Shown here piece after piece: positions 35,313-48,396 of a DNA stretch of 64,000 bases. The stretch is taken from positions 167,199 through 231,198 of the forward strand of contig KB722753.1 in the NCBI GenBank assembly GCA_000349905.1, in the 5' to 3' direction. A model generated the notes under the pieces. The model was not told the DNA's origin and did no database searches. It was given only the letters and a program-made list of their open reading frames with translations. Numbering within the stretch: the stretch's first letter is position 1; each line of letters starts with the position of its first letter. The stretch is from Volvariella volvacea V23. Lineage: Eukaryota; Basidiomycota; Agaricomycetes; Agaricales; Pluteaceae. Made by a program: the position numbers and the translations under genes.

Positions 35313-38300
35313 ATGTACCCTCAACCTGACACTAACTCAACCCTGACCCATCCTAGACGTGCCTCTTCTTCTGTCGCTTCCGATGAAGATTCATTAACAC
35401 AAGAATCAACACCCTCAATATCACGACTGTATACGGAGGCGGCTTTGTTTGAGAGAGCATTGTCCGGATCCGCGCCAATTAAATCACCTACTACGCCCAG
35501 GGATGAGGAGCATGCGTTCAATAGTTTTGTCAAGTGTCATATGAATGATTGCGAGAAGGCACTCGCTGGGAGAACTGCCAAATATCAAGCCGCGGGGTAT
35601 AACCTAGCACCAGCAGACACAGACTTGGGACCCGATGTAGATCATCTAGGGTCTGATGTGGCTCCATTGCAAGGGAAGCCTCGCAATATTATCCGGCGCT
35701 GGAGGACTGTGACTGAGCCTGTTCATGAAGCACCCGTTCGCCCTACACCTGCAATACACAGAGCGGTAACGGAAGGCAATGACAGTTGGCAATTGGAGCC
35801 TGACGAAATTGTTCGGCTGCTGGTGCAAGAGTTCGACGCATTGGTTAAAAATGGGGAAGAAGAAAAGCTCATCCTAGAGACGGATGGAGCGTTCGTTAGT
35901 GACGTAGTAATAGTCGTATGTCGCCCTTTGATCGCATTATCCCCCCTGGCTCATCGCTCTTAGGGTGTAATCCATCTGACAACCCATCGGCTGGCCTTTC
36001 ATGCTTCTCTGCTCGCAACCCGTCCGGATTTATCGCCGTCCCTCCAGATATTGAAGGCAGGCCCTGCTACAATTCACCGGAAAGGATGGCGCTTAAAGCG
36101 TCGCGTGTGGCTTGAGTTGTCCCATGATATGCTCTGCAGCTATACTGCAAACAATGAGAACGCCCACAGGCGCCCTCTTTGCACCTTACTGCGTGCGCAT
36201 CAGGAGCCACACTCCTCCTTTTCGTACTGACTTGGTCGCATCAGTCCCTTTCGTTGGCGAGGTTTTCCCGCCAGACCCACAACGCCCTCGTATTGTTCGT
36301 ATAATTCTGAGGAGCACAGGAAAAGAAGTAGCAGATGGCATTGAGTTTTCTACGGAAGAGTCTGCCCAGGAGTGGCGTACGGAGCTAAGAGGTATGCCGC
36401 CAAATACTGCATTATTTTTCTAACGAGTGTTTCCTTTCGCATAGCTGCAATTGCGATGTATAGACACCGACATCGTGAGGCTTTTGACGGGACTGTTCCG
36501 GACTCTAGCTCAGGAATCAAGTTGAGCTGTCCTCTCGTACGGATTGACAAAGTCGAGTTCGGGATGACATCTTTCTTTCAGTCCATCGCCTCGATACATG
36601 TGACACTTTCGGACGAAGAGACAACATCTTCCGAGGGTACGAAGGCGGATCAAATATTTAATATTGGACCCGTTATGCGTGTCCCAGCTTGGGACCATAT
36701 CGCGGATTATGTCTCCGCTGCCAAGAAAACCAATCAGTCCCTGGATAACGCACCTATTATCGTAGATTTTGGGCCTCTAACATTTTTGGAGGGCGCCGAA
36801 GATGAAAAGTCTATGCATCACCTTGAAACTACTGGCCCCAAGGAAGAGCGTGCTGTTCGAGCAGCACTCGCCCTGGAGGCTGAACCATCCATTTGGTGTT
36901 AGTGCCCGCGTGCATAACGTGATATATATTGAACTAATGTCTGTGTAGATACTCGAGCACGCATCTATGGGAAGGTAGCATCGTACGGCTACTTTGTTGT
37001 TTCTCCACACTACATAAGCTTCTGGAGCAAGAACTTAACTGGATGCGACACCAAGTACCGATTCGTTATTAAGAGGGTGAAAAGGGCTAAATCGCACCGC
37101 TTCACTATCTCCCGATTATGTGGAATGACTCTTGAGCTCGATGAAAAAAACGAGATTACTTTCGCCTTTGGGTCCAGCTCCCTACGTGATGAGGTTGTAC
37201 GGCGCGTTAACGAAGCGACGAAGCCTATCAATGGGTTGGTATCTATTACTCAAGGGGAGGAATGCGAAAGTATCAAGTCAGACCATGGAACGGCATCACT
37301 ATCAAAGCCGACGGCATCTGCAATCTTGGCGCCTGTTTCACGCTCTCTTGCGGCTGCTGCTAATGTGAAGATTCCTGGTAATATCCGTCTGCGGTTGCCA
37401 AAGGTCATCAATCTGCCTCGAGAGGTGATAGGAAAGATGCCCCCTCTGCATTTCGTGTGCTTGACTATTGGCTCTCGTGGAGATATCCAGCCGTATATTG
37501 CACTGGCGCTGGGGCTGAAGAAGCAAGGGCATAGTGTTACCATTGTAACGCATGAAGAATACAAGGAATGGATTGAGGGACATGGTATAGGACATCGTCA
37601 TGCTGGTGGAGACCCTGCTGCTCTGATGAAGTTGAGTGTGGATCATAAAGTGTGTTCGACTCCAATGTCCTTGTTCATTGACGTTGACGAGACGATAGAT
37701 GTTTTCGCCAGAATTTTTCAAGCAGAGTCTGACTAAGGTACGTCCTAGATTAACCCTCTCTCACGAGCTATCTCCAACGCTTGTCCTTCAGTTTCGACCA
37801 TGGCTTGATCGGTGTAAGTGGAAACACCCCGGACTTGACTTGGTTATTGACAGAGCCGCCAGTATTAATAGAAGCGTGGGATGGTTGTCGAGATGCGGAT
37901 GTCCTCCTCGAGAGCCCATCAGCTATGGCTGGTGTGCACATCGCGGAAGCTCTTGGTGGGTTCTCTTTCCCTCTACTGCGCGTAAATATTCATTGGATCT
38001 AGGCATTCCGTATTTCCGCACGTTCACTATGCCATGGACAAAGTATGCTCGCTTTTTCTCTGCTGTCGCCTGAGATAACTCACCTAGACCATCAGGACAT
38101 CAGAATTTCCACATCCGTTCCTTAGCCCGCCTGTAGATGCACCCAGATTTAATAGCGCTTCGTGAGCTATACCGTCAATTCACAAATGTGTCAGCTTATC
38201 GATTTTACAGGTATATCCTATTCAAGTACTTTATCTCTATTTCGTACCTGTTCATTTGCTCAATTATTCTAGCAACGTTTTATGGGCAGCAACGAGTAAA

Positions 38301-39387
38301 CAAATCAACAAATGGCGAAAACGCAAACTCAAGTTACCACCAACTACCATGGACCATTTAGCACAACTAAAAATTATCTACATTTACAATTTTTCATCGG
38401 TTTGTATTCAATTTGGTGCATATATGCGGTCAAAATATACTAATAATCCTCAAGGCAGTGGTTCCCAAGCCTCTCGACTGGGGTGACACGATTACAATTT
38501 CCGGATAGTAAGTGCACTTATGTGATCACTCAAACTCCTCTGACGTGCCTAGTTGGTTTTTGGACGAACCTGAGCTGTCGTGGACGCCCCCTCCAGATTT
38601 GTTAGATTTTATACAGCAAGCACGGAAAGATGACAAACCTCTCGTTTATATTGGCTTTGGTAGCATAACCGTGCCTCGACCTCACCGGATGGCATCCCGT
38701 CTCTTTTCTGCAGTCCAAAAGAGTAAGGACAGCCTCTACCTTAAATATTTTTACTCATATTGACAATTATCCAGGTGGTGTTCGTGCCATCATGACGAAG
38801 GGCTGGTCCTCGAGGTTGTCTCGGGAGAAAGAACCAGAACCGGAGGTACCACCGGAATGCTATTTACTTGACAAAGTTCCACACGATTGGTTGTTCTCCC
38901 AGATTGATGCCACTTTGCACCATGGAGGCGCGGGGACGACAGGGGCTAGTTTACGGGCTGGACTACCGACAATCATCAAACCGTGGTTCGGAGACCAGTA
39001 CTTTTGGGCATCGAGGGTCCAAAAGCTTGGGGTGAGTGGTCAATACTTATGATGTGGTTCAAAGGCGTGAACAGACTTGTGCTAGGCCGGAATTAGGCTA
39101 TCGAGCCTCCGGTCAAGCGAGGTTTCAGATGCGCTAGTTAAGGTCACGAGTGACCCGTAAGTTTGCGACTCTGTTACACAGGGACGAATTTGACACCCTC
39201 CACAAGATTAATAAAGCAGAAAGCCGCTTCAGTTGGCGAGAAGATTCGTGCCGTAAGTTTCATCGTCGATTTCTTTAGGCAGTGCTTTGATGTCGAATTA
39301 TAGGAGGACGGCGTCCACACGGCTATCTACACTATGTACATGTATCTTGCGAGGGCAAAGGCCAAGCGCGCTCCTTTAGGGGAATGA
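35313..39387 (+). CDS. Sterol 3-beta-glucosyltransferase (UGT51/Atg26 type)
   Basis: The start is ATG 35,313 ([14 protein letters not shown]). A Ser/Thr-rich N-terminus leads into GRAM/PH segments: [32 protein letters not shown], and, later, [20 protein letters not shown] with the second GRAM element. The catalytic part shows [19 protein letters not shown], the glycosyltransferase-28 type N-domain, then [44 protein letters not shown], and the nucleotide-sugar motif [19 protein letters not shown] with [12 protein letters not shown]. It transfers glucose from UDP-glucose to ergosterol-like sterols on membranes. About 18 exons; a 15-nt microexon lies at 38,211-38,225. All junctions I tested are in frame, ending [14 protein letters not shown] 2.4.1.173 is the likely activity. 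Confidence 0.9.
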
Positions 39388-39649
39388 ACAGGACTGACGA
39401 TAGGAAACTGATGCAGAGCAGATTTCTGGGCAACAAAATCGTTCAACACGACACCACTTTATTGAATAAAGCTGTCTCCACTTGTATTTTACTCGAAGTC
39501 TTGTGTTATTACTGTATTACTAGCACAACTAAAAGAACGTATATTGTCATGACGATTCTAGTCCCCAAAGCACGGCAAAACGCGACCGCGGAATTCGGAA
39601 GGAAGCAAATTACCAAACGCGTCAATTAACGCGCGCCTTGACGCTCACC

Positions 39650-42484
39650 ATGACCAAGGCGCGCGCACAGGATGGTGGAACACTAGAGGTAAGTGGCCCT
39701 CCAATGCTCCCAACAACCCAGCTAATCCGTGCGTTAGGATTACGACGTTCAGAAAGAAATCCATAAAGGCGGGACGTCTCGTCTCTTTCTGGCTCAATGT
39801 CACGCCGGTCGCCTTCGCTGTCGCAAAGTTGTATTGAAACAGGTAGAGATGCTTTACCAGCGTAATAGCCCATATCTAATATACCATACAGGTACTGAAT
39901 GCAAGCAGTACCAATCACACAACCGCAATAATTCATCAGGGCTTGTGTCACCCGAATATAATATCTCTGTATTCCATCATCCTCAAACCATCCGTCCATC
40001 ACGTTCTGGAATACTGCTCCGAGGGTAGCTTAAAGGACATCGTTCAGTCTCGTGGCCCCTTGACCGAGGGTGAGCTTCGCGGCGTTGTAAGGAACATCGT
40101 GGACGCCTTGCTTTACTTGAGGAAGGAACTCGTCGTACATCGCAATATGCGCCCGTCAGCCGTGCTATTGAGTGATGGGATGAAAGCGGTAGGTTTCGGC
40201 CTTAATGTTGTGTTGATGCCCTAACTGTGCGCAGAAACTCGCGAATTTCTCGTTCGCCAAGCGCTTGCCAACCGTGACGTCTGAGATTTGCGAATTCATG
40301 GACTTTAAGTCGCCGTATATAGCCCCGTTAGTGTTCTGGTGCTCTGTCTGGCGTCGTACTGACGTGTGACTATAGAGAGACCATTCTCGGAATGCCGCAC
40401 TCATTCCCTGTGGAAGTTTGGTCATTGGGGTGTATAATCCTCTATTGCTCATCAGGAAACCCACCTTCCAATGTAAGCAAAAACATCGTGATGGCACCTC
40501 GTTAATGACACCTTTGTCATGAGATACACGAGGGAGGGCTTACAGCTCACCTATTTGGCTCGAACGAAATATCCTTCCCGGTCTTGAGCTTAGTTGAAGG
40601 GATGTTGCAGAAGGTAGGGACCACCTTACATTTCGACTACAATATTACACCTAGGTACAGGATGTCAAGAAGCGAGTTCACATCACAGAAATCGCGGAAC
40701 ACCCGTTCTTGACACCTTCATCTGATAGGAAATCATCAGGCACGTTCTTAGCTTTGGTGGATAACCAAGAGAATGGACGGACCAATCGTAATCGTCTATA
40801 TGGCGACCAGATACGAAGACCGACAGCTTTTGTGGCCCGCAGATCTGCATCAGACCCGATACCGATAATCCCCGACGCAGATATTAGCTTGACTTCTGAA
40901 GAAAGTGAAATGACCCCCACGGTTGCACAACAACCTTTTGCGAAGCCTCCAAAGAACGTCCTGAGGACGGATGGCCACATAGCAGATATAACCAACAGCG
41001 AATCCGAGAGTCGACCAGGGAAGAAACGTCTAGGGGCTATTGCGCGCGGCAAGCACTCGAAGTCGGACAAGGAAAACGATGTGTACCCGACCAAACACAT
41101 AACCGATACTCACCTTGTGATCGGCTGTACGAAGCCGCTGCCCTTCAATACGTCGTTATTAGTCCCAAAGGTACACAAAACTACTCATGGAGCCCTCACG
41201 GTCCTCCCTTCTGGGTCCCTCCTTGTTGACTTTCGGGAGTGTCAGCGCAAGGCAAGACAGAAAGGAGATGAAGTTATTGTAATAGACAAGACTGGAAATA
41301 AGGCGAGTGGGCTTCCTAATGCGTTTTGTGGGCTAATAATACATCGACAGGTCAGTGTATACTATGCCCCTCATCTCAGTACTCCTTGTTGCTTGGTTGA
41401 GCCCAAACACACGTATACCTTGGACGTACTTCCTCAAGCCTACTGGAAGCAATACAATGACGCAAGCAAGCTAGTAGATCAAATTAAAGAAAGGACACCC
41501 AAGGTATGCGATGAAGTGCTCTTGGGATATTCACTCTTACTCCGTAATAGGTTGTCTCGTACCAATCTCATTCGAAAAGCACTCTGATGGCGAATGGTCC
41601 GCCTGGGAGTGTTGAAGTTCTCTCATGGCTCTCTTCCGACTCCTTGACTGAGGCAAACGAATTGTCTCAAGTCCGCAACCCAACGAACTCTCCTCATCTA
41701 CGCATTCGGATCAGCCGTCTCAAGAGGCTTGCAGAAGTAGCACGATACATCAACCGGCGCGGATCTGCTGAATGGACGAAGAAAACATTTGAATTCAAGT
41801 TTGACGACCTTGAATCTTCGTTGAAGTGCTGGGATTCATTGGATCCATTAGAACGGACAGTCATGAAACAGACTATAGACTTTATCAAGAGTTGTGCCGC
41901 GTTTGAGAATACGAACCACGAGACTGATACCTGCAGCCGCACTGTCAATAAGGGCGCCCAATTAGAACGAGGAAAGGGATCGCTGGTACCCTTGAAACCA
42001 AGTTTGTTGCCCATCGATTACGGGGTGCAGCCTCGGAAGGTGTCCCAGACTCTCGTGGACATTAACATGAACAGCAATGAGCAACGACACCCACAAACCC
42101 ATCAAGCAACGAGTACAACGAATCTGACACCCGAGAACCCCTCTCCGCGTCTCAATCCGAAGCCTTCTAGTGCTGATATCAAGTTCATTCCCGAAATTGG
42201 TTGGTGTTTTCGACAAAACCCTGGTTCTCTCAAAGCGGGACGCTATAAAATCCTGTTTCTCGATGGTGTGACAATGAACGTTGATGTGGATGAAGAATGG
42301 GTGGAATACGTCAGTCAATCAGGAGATATAACCTGGTAAGTCGGTGATAGCTGCTTCCCGCAGTATCTAATTGCTGTTCATTCCCTGTAGCCATGGCATT
42401 CGCGACGCAATGGGGCGTAGGAAGATTGGTGATCGCTTCAAGGCTTTCGAAGAGTTCGTTTCATTATACGATGACCGTAAGTAG
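39650..42484 (+). CDS. Polo-family protein (PLK4-like) with degenerate kinase motifs, probable pseudokinase
   Basis: The start is ATG 39,650 (MTKARAQDGGTLE). The kinase fold is clear: DYDVQKEIHKGGTSRLFLAQ, RKVVLKQ with the VAIK-type lysine, HPNIISLYSIILKPSVHHVL, and later APETILGMP. However, the catalytic loop reads VVHRNMRPSAVLL (codon 40,144-40,146 is Asn where HRD has Asp, and the later Asn of HRDxKxxN is Ala), and the metal-binding DFG is NFS (40,244-40,252). VEVWSLGCIIL replaces DVWSLG. A linker with basic, nuclear-signal-like stretches is followed by polo-box-like segments GSLLVDFRECQR ... VSVYYAPHLSTPCCL, and a C-terminal segment IGWCFRQNPG ... KILFLDGVTMNVDVDEEWV, resembling the polo boxes of PLK4 proteins. 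Splice junctions keep the frame throughout, so the gene itself looks intact. It is presumably a scaffold at the spindle pole or cell-cycle machinery (inference). Confidence 0.75.
41303..41350 (+). other. GC-AG intron (or translated 16-residue insertion) in the polo-like gene
   Basis: The donor GCGAGT and acceptor CGACAG remove 48 nt between GNK and VSVYYAPH within a polo-box-like segment. The 48 nt are a multiple of three with no in-frame stop, so read-through is also possible. Polo-box continuity favours removal. Confidence 0.55.
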
Positions 42485-42544
42485 GAGAATGAGCGTGTAG
42501 CAAGCGTTCAACTTTAAGTACGGAACTGGATAATGTCACTTCAT

Positions 42545-44103
42545 TCACTTCATTTGCAATCCATGATGATTCTTCTGGCCAGATTCGAATTCATTGACTG
42601 CATAACGTATTGAATGGGTAATCTCCCATTGCGGGCGATATCTAGAAACACCCTCAGTAGGATTCCCATTTCAATACACATAAAACTACTCACCCGAGCA
42701 TTTTTCTTGCACGAGAGTCGTCAATTTCGATGTCTGACATATAGTCGAATGTGGCAGGCTGCAGGTATAGGAGCTCGCCTAGCCAAAGCGGTGCTACACT
42801 TGGTCTTCGACCGAACAAGGTATAGAATGGGAGCAAAACGTGATAACGGACGTAAAGCAGTGCCTCGACTATGTGGGCTAGTATGAAGACAACCAGAGGT
42901 GGTACGTTATCCAATATGATTTGCTTTTTGGAAATTCTCTATCATAACGGGCATGAGAAGCCTATCTATGCAAAATCTTCCGAGAACATACCTTGATTGT
43001 TTGACGAAGGTTTCCGATGGTCCAGGCTGGCCCCTTCCCAGTCACCAAGAATGCTTGACCAGCAACCTCATCGGGCTTAGTCCGGAGAGCTTCTTCAAGC
43101 AGGAGGTGGGCCGCTGCTGCATCACAAACCCCAATACCGGTGAAGCTCCAGACTTTATCCCATACAGGAACACGAGGAAGAGCCAGAGTGCTTCCTAGCA
43201 TCCTATCATGGGGTCCGAGAATGGTGCTGCATTCTAGGTCAACATCAGCTCATACGAGAATTGTGGGACACGCACTATCCTGGACGAATAATTCCCGTTT
43301 TAATGCGCTGTCCATCATTTGCTTCAGCAATAAGTTGTTCTGCTCGAAGTTTTGATCGACCATAACAACCTCCAGATATTTGGTTTTCATGCAAGGGGGG
43401 ATCGTAATCGCTGACTGAGATTTTTGTCCCAGGACCTACTTGACGGTCCCAACCCAAACGCATGAACTTGGGATGGGGAATTGTGGTATCGCCCGTTGAT
43501 GTATAAATGACCAGCGCATGAGGCAACTCTTGGGTGACAGAAAGAATGTTTTGTGTGCCACGTACATTGACGTGATAGGAGGCATCTAGGCAATATGACA
43601 GCCTTTCGTAAAAACGAATGCTGGCTGCGACGTGATAAATCACCTCGGGCGCCTTCCCGGTTGACGGCAGTGGTTGCGTCAAGGCACATCGCACTTGGTC
43701 AATGGAGGTTATGTCTGTCCTTATGAATGTGACAGATGGATTGGCAGCTATCTCCGCAGGTGGTGGTTCGAGATCGACGATCCGAATGTTGGTCTCTCCG
43801 CGGAGGAGCAAGAGCTGAACGATATACCTTCAGGGACGCTCTTAGTCGTGACTTCCGTGGGACAAAAGAGAAGCTTACTTTCCAAGGAATCCAGACCCAC
43901 CTATCACTGCATAGCCAGCGTGGGTAGCCTGGGTCGGAATATTGCCTCGCAAATCAATGCTCTGGTAGTTGGATGCTATGTGGAACTCCTCTTCCGATAA
44001 TGGTCGTGCGGGCTTGGCCAGGGGGTGTGGTGTTTGCAACCGTGCAGACAAACGGCGAAGGTACTCGAAGCCCACCAGGCCTAGAATCAACGCACCATAC
44101 ATG
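42545..44103 (-). CDS. 3-beta-hydroxysteroid dehydrogenase/isomerase family protein (Erg26-like)
   Basis: The start is ATG 44,103 (MYGALILGLVGFEYLRRL), giving a hydrophobic N-terminal anchor. A Rossmann-fold motif AVIGGSGFLGK (NAD(P) binding) follows, then IRIVDLEPPP, EVIYHVAASIRFYERL, HVNVRGTQNIL, IYTSTGDTTIPHP and the catalytic-type CYGRSKLRAEQLI (YxxxK). IIRPGYTILGPHDRM, GIGVCDAAAAHLLL, a C-terminal helix region VFILAHIVEALLYV, and a last exon LGYRPQWEITHSIRYAV complete it. The pattern fits 3-beta-HSD/sterol-4-alpha-carboxylate 3-dehydrogenase (decarboxylating) enzymes, NAD-dependent and ER-membrane associated. Exact substrate is uncertain. The 3' end lies 60 bp from the 3' end of the polo-like gene, convergent. 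Confidence 0.8.
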
Positions 44104-44329
44104 GTCGGTGAGGAAGACCAAGAGTGCTCAATAGGTCTGTATTTATCTGGAGTTGGCCCTGAATTCAACACCCAAATCCACGTACAAACTATACACAAGA
44201 TAGAGGGTCGGTGGGATTGACATAATGCCTTAGAGCCTTTGGGTATTCCAATAGACTTAACTAGAGTAACACGCATATAAAACACTACCGTATACAAGAA
44301 ATTATCTGCAAGTACAATTTGACACCACT

Positions 44330-46558
44330 CTAGCAGAGTTTAATTCTTCCCGCAGAGGGATCGTGGTCACTGATCCGAGCAGAGAGGGTAGGCGACCAAG
44401 TATTAACGTGGATGTGTTCAAACTCGACTCCACGCAGCCTCAATGGCCAGGAGACAAAAGCGTGGTCGAGCTGTTGCGAGTTTTGATCGAATACGTAGCT
44501 GTAACGTTCAACGTCGGGTATGTTGGCAGCATCGTCAATATCGTTCATGATTAGGGACAATGACTTGTAGGCGGAGCGCGTGTGAACGAATTCGTTGAAG
44601 TCGCCAGCAATGAGAATGTTGGCAAGCGGATTCTTCAACAGGAGATCCCCGACGAAGGACTATGCGAAGATGAGTGGCGAAATTGTTGCAAAGGAATCAT
44701 TACATACCGAAACAAGGCTGATTTGATTTGTCCTAACATCAACACCAGAGTTGACTGGAGGTCTAGCATCACCTTGTGTAGATGAGCTTCCTCCCTTGGA
44801 TGCGAGATGGAGATTGACCGTAAAGAGCTGCCTGCCCTTGGGGGTTTGCCATGCTGCCACAAGTGGTTTACGAGATGCGTTCCATGCTGCGTTGGTGGGT
44901 TCAATGCGGCCAGGGTTGAAGCTACGCATGATTAGACCCATTGCCACGTAGTAAGGTGAGTATGTCTTACTTGAGAACCGGTTTACCAAGATGACCGCCA
45001 ACTTTAACCGCATCTAGAGAGCTCCCAGCAGGTGAGCCAGGAACAAGGCTTAGCTTTTTACTGTTGTAGCTGTTGGGTCATCAGTCATGTGTGGTGGCAC
45101 AGACTAGATTTAGACACTTACAGGTATGCCTGCCTGATATTGCCTCCTGGTATGCCACCATCTTGCCCGTCAACGGGCTCGATCTCAACAAAATCATATG
45201 TAACATCGCTAATTTTGGCAATAGCATTCACGAGGTTGGTCAACGTGATATTAGCAGACACGGTTCCGTCGTTCGTTGGCCCCGAGTTATCCTGGATTTC
45301 TTGAACGAACACGATATCTGGTGTCTTGAGGTAATCCTTGATGTGTGCGGCAATCGTTGGTAGATGGCTAGAGGTTGGGGCCAAGTTCTCCACCTAGCGT
45401 ACTCATGAGAATTGAACTTAGCGCGAGCATTATCTCAAACCTACGTTGTAGTCACCGAATGTGATGTCGCAATCCTTGTTGGGAGACGAGATGAGGGAGG
45501 AAGCAGGAACAATAGGATCCGGCCTCCCAGCAATTTGGGGAGCAGTCAACGGCAGGACGTAGAAGAAGCCAAACCTTTGATGGACATGAACAACCGCAAA
45601 ATCTTAGATTGCAATGAAGTAACTTACTGATAGGCAACTATTCCAGTAATGTCTCCGAGCGTGGCACCAAGAGAGCTTTGGGGATTCCTTGTCCCATCTA
45701 AGGGGGCACCAATCATGACGGCCTCGGGATTTCCATCGGTAACGCCATCAGGTCCTGGAAAGATCACAAGCCATAAACACATGCACAGCGGTGATTGGAA
45801 ATGGCATCACACAACATTGACGTACCAAACCTGAGCGTCAATCCTCCACGACTGTTCTTCCCCGTCACCGGCCAATCGCCATGCACCCAGAATTCTCCAT
45901 AGTTGTTCTGGAACCCAAGAGCGACGGGTTTAGGGACTGTAACAAGCTGTCCTTCCAGACTCTCCCAGAAGTCGAGGCCATAGCGGTCGGGTTGGAGCTC
46001 CGGGTTGACACTGAGGAGAAGACTGGCGTTGTTAGGAACTGAGAGGAAGCCGTCGCGTCCTTTGTCAAGGGAAGAAACGAGCTGAGTTGGGGGGCTTCTG
46101 TCCTTTCCTAGGATGATAGGTGTAAAGGTGTGGTTAGACGACAGGACCCTGATGTTCGTGGGACGTTCGATTTCGGTGATCCTTAGGTTGTTGGGCGAGG
46201 AAGCGGAACGGAATTCTGTCACTGTTCCATCCACCGAAATGAAATCGCCGACCGACACGCTGTTCAAGACCGCGGATGAGGTGGAGTAGACATTCAGCCC
46301 ATTTGACACCCGAATGTCAGGAACTGGATCACCGCGAATCCAAAAACCGCTAGGCCCCTAAGAATATGACGATCAGGGAGGGTCTAGGAGATACTAATAG
46401 AATTGGTATACCTTCGCCACGACCACACCGGTGACATTTTGGACCTGTTGGCCAGCCAGAGGGCTCAAGAATCGGGGGCCTTGTATATCAGTGATAGAGG
46501 TGGACAAGGCAATGCCAGCCACGCTGGAAAAGAAGGTGAAGGACTGGAGATACTTCAT
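44330..46558 (-). CDS. Secreted extracellular nuclease (endonuclease/exonuclease/phosphatase fold)
   Basis: The protein begins with a signal peptide (ATG 46,558, MKYLQSFTFFSSVAGIALS). The N-terminal part is an OB-like domain: VSNGLNVYSTSSAVL, VGDFISVDGTV, and PNNLRITEI. Then GLDFWESLEGQLVTVP, FWVHGDWPVTGKNSRGGLTL and NPEAVMIGAPLDGT occur, as in ExeM/NucH-like extracellular nucleases. The C-terminal catalytic EEP domain shows GDYNVENLAPT, DIVFVQEIQD, GGIPGGNIRQAYLY, ILIAGDFNEF and ISDHDP, which contain the metal- and phosphate-binding Asp, Asn, Glu and His of the family. About six exons. Likely a phosphodiesterase acting on extracellular nucleic acids. Confidence 0.85.
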
Positions 46559-47108
46559 GGTATGTTGGTGCACGTCCTGAAAGACCTGCTCGGGTGCAGC
46601 GATAATCCTTGCCCACTACATCGCATGAAAGTGCGACTTTTAAATCTTGCGAGCCTCGCGCCAGAACAAATTACTGATAGCACTTACGACTCGACCGCAT
46701 GCTCCCATGGCTAAGCGCATTTCAATTGGCTTATTTCCGGTGATATTTTTGATGTCACCGCGTGCAAGAAGAAGTAGTTGATATCATATGGGACCATTGT
46801 GCACAAGCTTTGGGCCTTGTTGCACCCAAGCTTGACAGCGGAGATGGTGGCGGCTTAGTGAGGGGCCTGAGTCTTCTCCTTCCGGAACTGTCCCACGACT
46901 TCCAAATATCCACGTTTCTCTCTTCCACTTGGTCCACCATCAACGTTTGCGTGCTGGGTAAATTAAATCAAAGGTATGGATGGCGTATATTTTCTGCCAG
47001 GTCACTGCCACGGTGTCAGAGACATACTACAGCTACAACCTGTTATTACAAGGTATAAACTCCTGGAGTCCATCATGTCAAGCCAGAAAATTCCCAACGA
47101 ACGTGCGT
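46559..47108. other. Intergenic region upstream of the nuclease gene
   Basis: This 550-bp spacer contains the probable promoter of the nuclease and the 3' end of the neighbouring secreted-protein gene. Open frames on the plus strand (46,762-47,058) have no domain features. I see no clear TATA element. Confidence 0.4.
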
Positions 47109-48396
47109 CTAGTTGATGGCGGCTTTGCAAGCCGTGTTCTGTTGATCACACTGCCCAACGGTGAGCCCCGGAACACGCCCTGAGTTGGCGGCGTTGGCAC
47201 AAGCATTGTGTTGGATGTCGCATGAGCGGCCAAGGGCGCCGTTAAGATTGAGGAACGAGTCTGATCCCTCGACAAGGAACCCACGCCCACCAGCAACAAC
47301 ACCCGGAGCTCGTGCACCACCAACTGTGCAAAAGTCATTTAGCAACTTCCGGCTCACGTTTCCTAACTAGAAAATGATACTTACGAGCGCCGGCAAAGCT
47401 CTGCAAGTTTCTGCCGCTACCAGTGGCTGCACCATTGTTATTATTGCCGTTATTGTTTCCAGTGTTGTTGCCACTGGGTGGTGCTGGCGTGCTAGGGGTA
47501 GGTTGGGGTGCGGGTGTATTGGATGAGGGTGGTGGCGTGTTGTTATTGGGCGCTGGTTGAGGTTGAGGACTAGGAGATGAAACGCCCGCTACGGCAGCCT
47601 GAATCTCATCCTCTGTTGCATCCGGAACCAAAAGGTTTTTGGTGAAAATGCAGCCTACAGGATCGTCCAAGTCGTCGCAGCTGTTACCTCTTCCAGTGGG
47701 GTCGTTGATATCGCCGGGAGCAAATGTCCCGGACAAGATGGCATCGACAGGATTACCACCAACGGCAGCAATCTGCCTGGCTAATTCCAGAGTTATATCC
47801 TTGTTAATTGCCGCTGCATTGTTAGATGCAGGGTCCTGATATATGCTCGGTGAGTATGAGGATTATCAGAGCTGACGTCCTCTTACCTGGTGTTGTTGAA
47901 GAGCAGCAATTTCGGGGTTGACTGCCTGAATGCTCGTGCAAGGGACGCTAGGTAATCCGACTCTCCCTGTATTCCTTTCTAATGTTCTATAAATCAATGC
48001 AGCTACTTGACCATCCACATCGCCGGCGTTTTTGGCATTCGTGAAAGCACGGTCTGCTGTAGCAAGTTGAAGACAATCGGGATCCTGTGGCAGTCGAGGT
48101 GAGCCCTTATATTAGTTGATGGATAACGATGACTTACAGATATCCTGCCAAGGCCCTGTGATGCTGCAGCGTTACCTAAGAGGGCAAAGACGGGGTCGAG
48201 AATCTGATCCGGATTATCAAGGTTTAAGCTGTTACGAACAGCCGTCAGGAAACGTTCGTGTGAGTGCTCTATTGATGCGTTAGACGGCCATGGCTGAAGA
48301 CAAATAAAAGGATAACCAACCTTGAGGTACCTCACGACGAATGGGTGCGCCAAAAACGGTGGAAGCAAAGATGAAAGAAAGTGCAATGAATTTCAT
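47109..48396 (-). CDS. Small secreted cysteine-patterned protein of unknown function
   Basis: The start is ATG 48,396 with a signal peptide (MKFIALSFIFASTVFGAP). Exons then encode SIDERFLTAVRNSLNL-like helical segments (HERFLTAVRNSL), CLQLATADRAFTNAKNAGDV, GLPSVPCTSIQAVNPEIAAL and PGDINDPTGRGNSCDDLDDP. A long Pro/Ser/Asn spacer follows (about 47,420-47,580; runs such as NNTGNNNGNNNNG), then a C-terminal cysteine module ALGRSCDIQHNACANAANSG and GQCDQQNTACKAAIN. This C-terminal module is seen in other Agaricomycete secreted proteins, but I know no function. Five or six exons. Ends at the stop 47,109-47,111. Confidence 0.8.

Noticed and set aside
43200..43290. Apparent in-frame stop (RPG-stop) in the sterol dehydrogenase gene
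   Set aside because: Using donor GTGCGT and acceptor AATGCAG restores RPGYTILGPHDRM, so the gene is intact.
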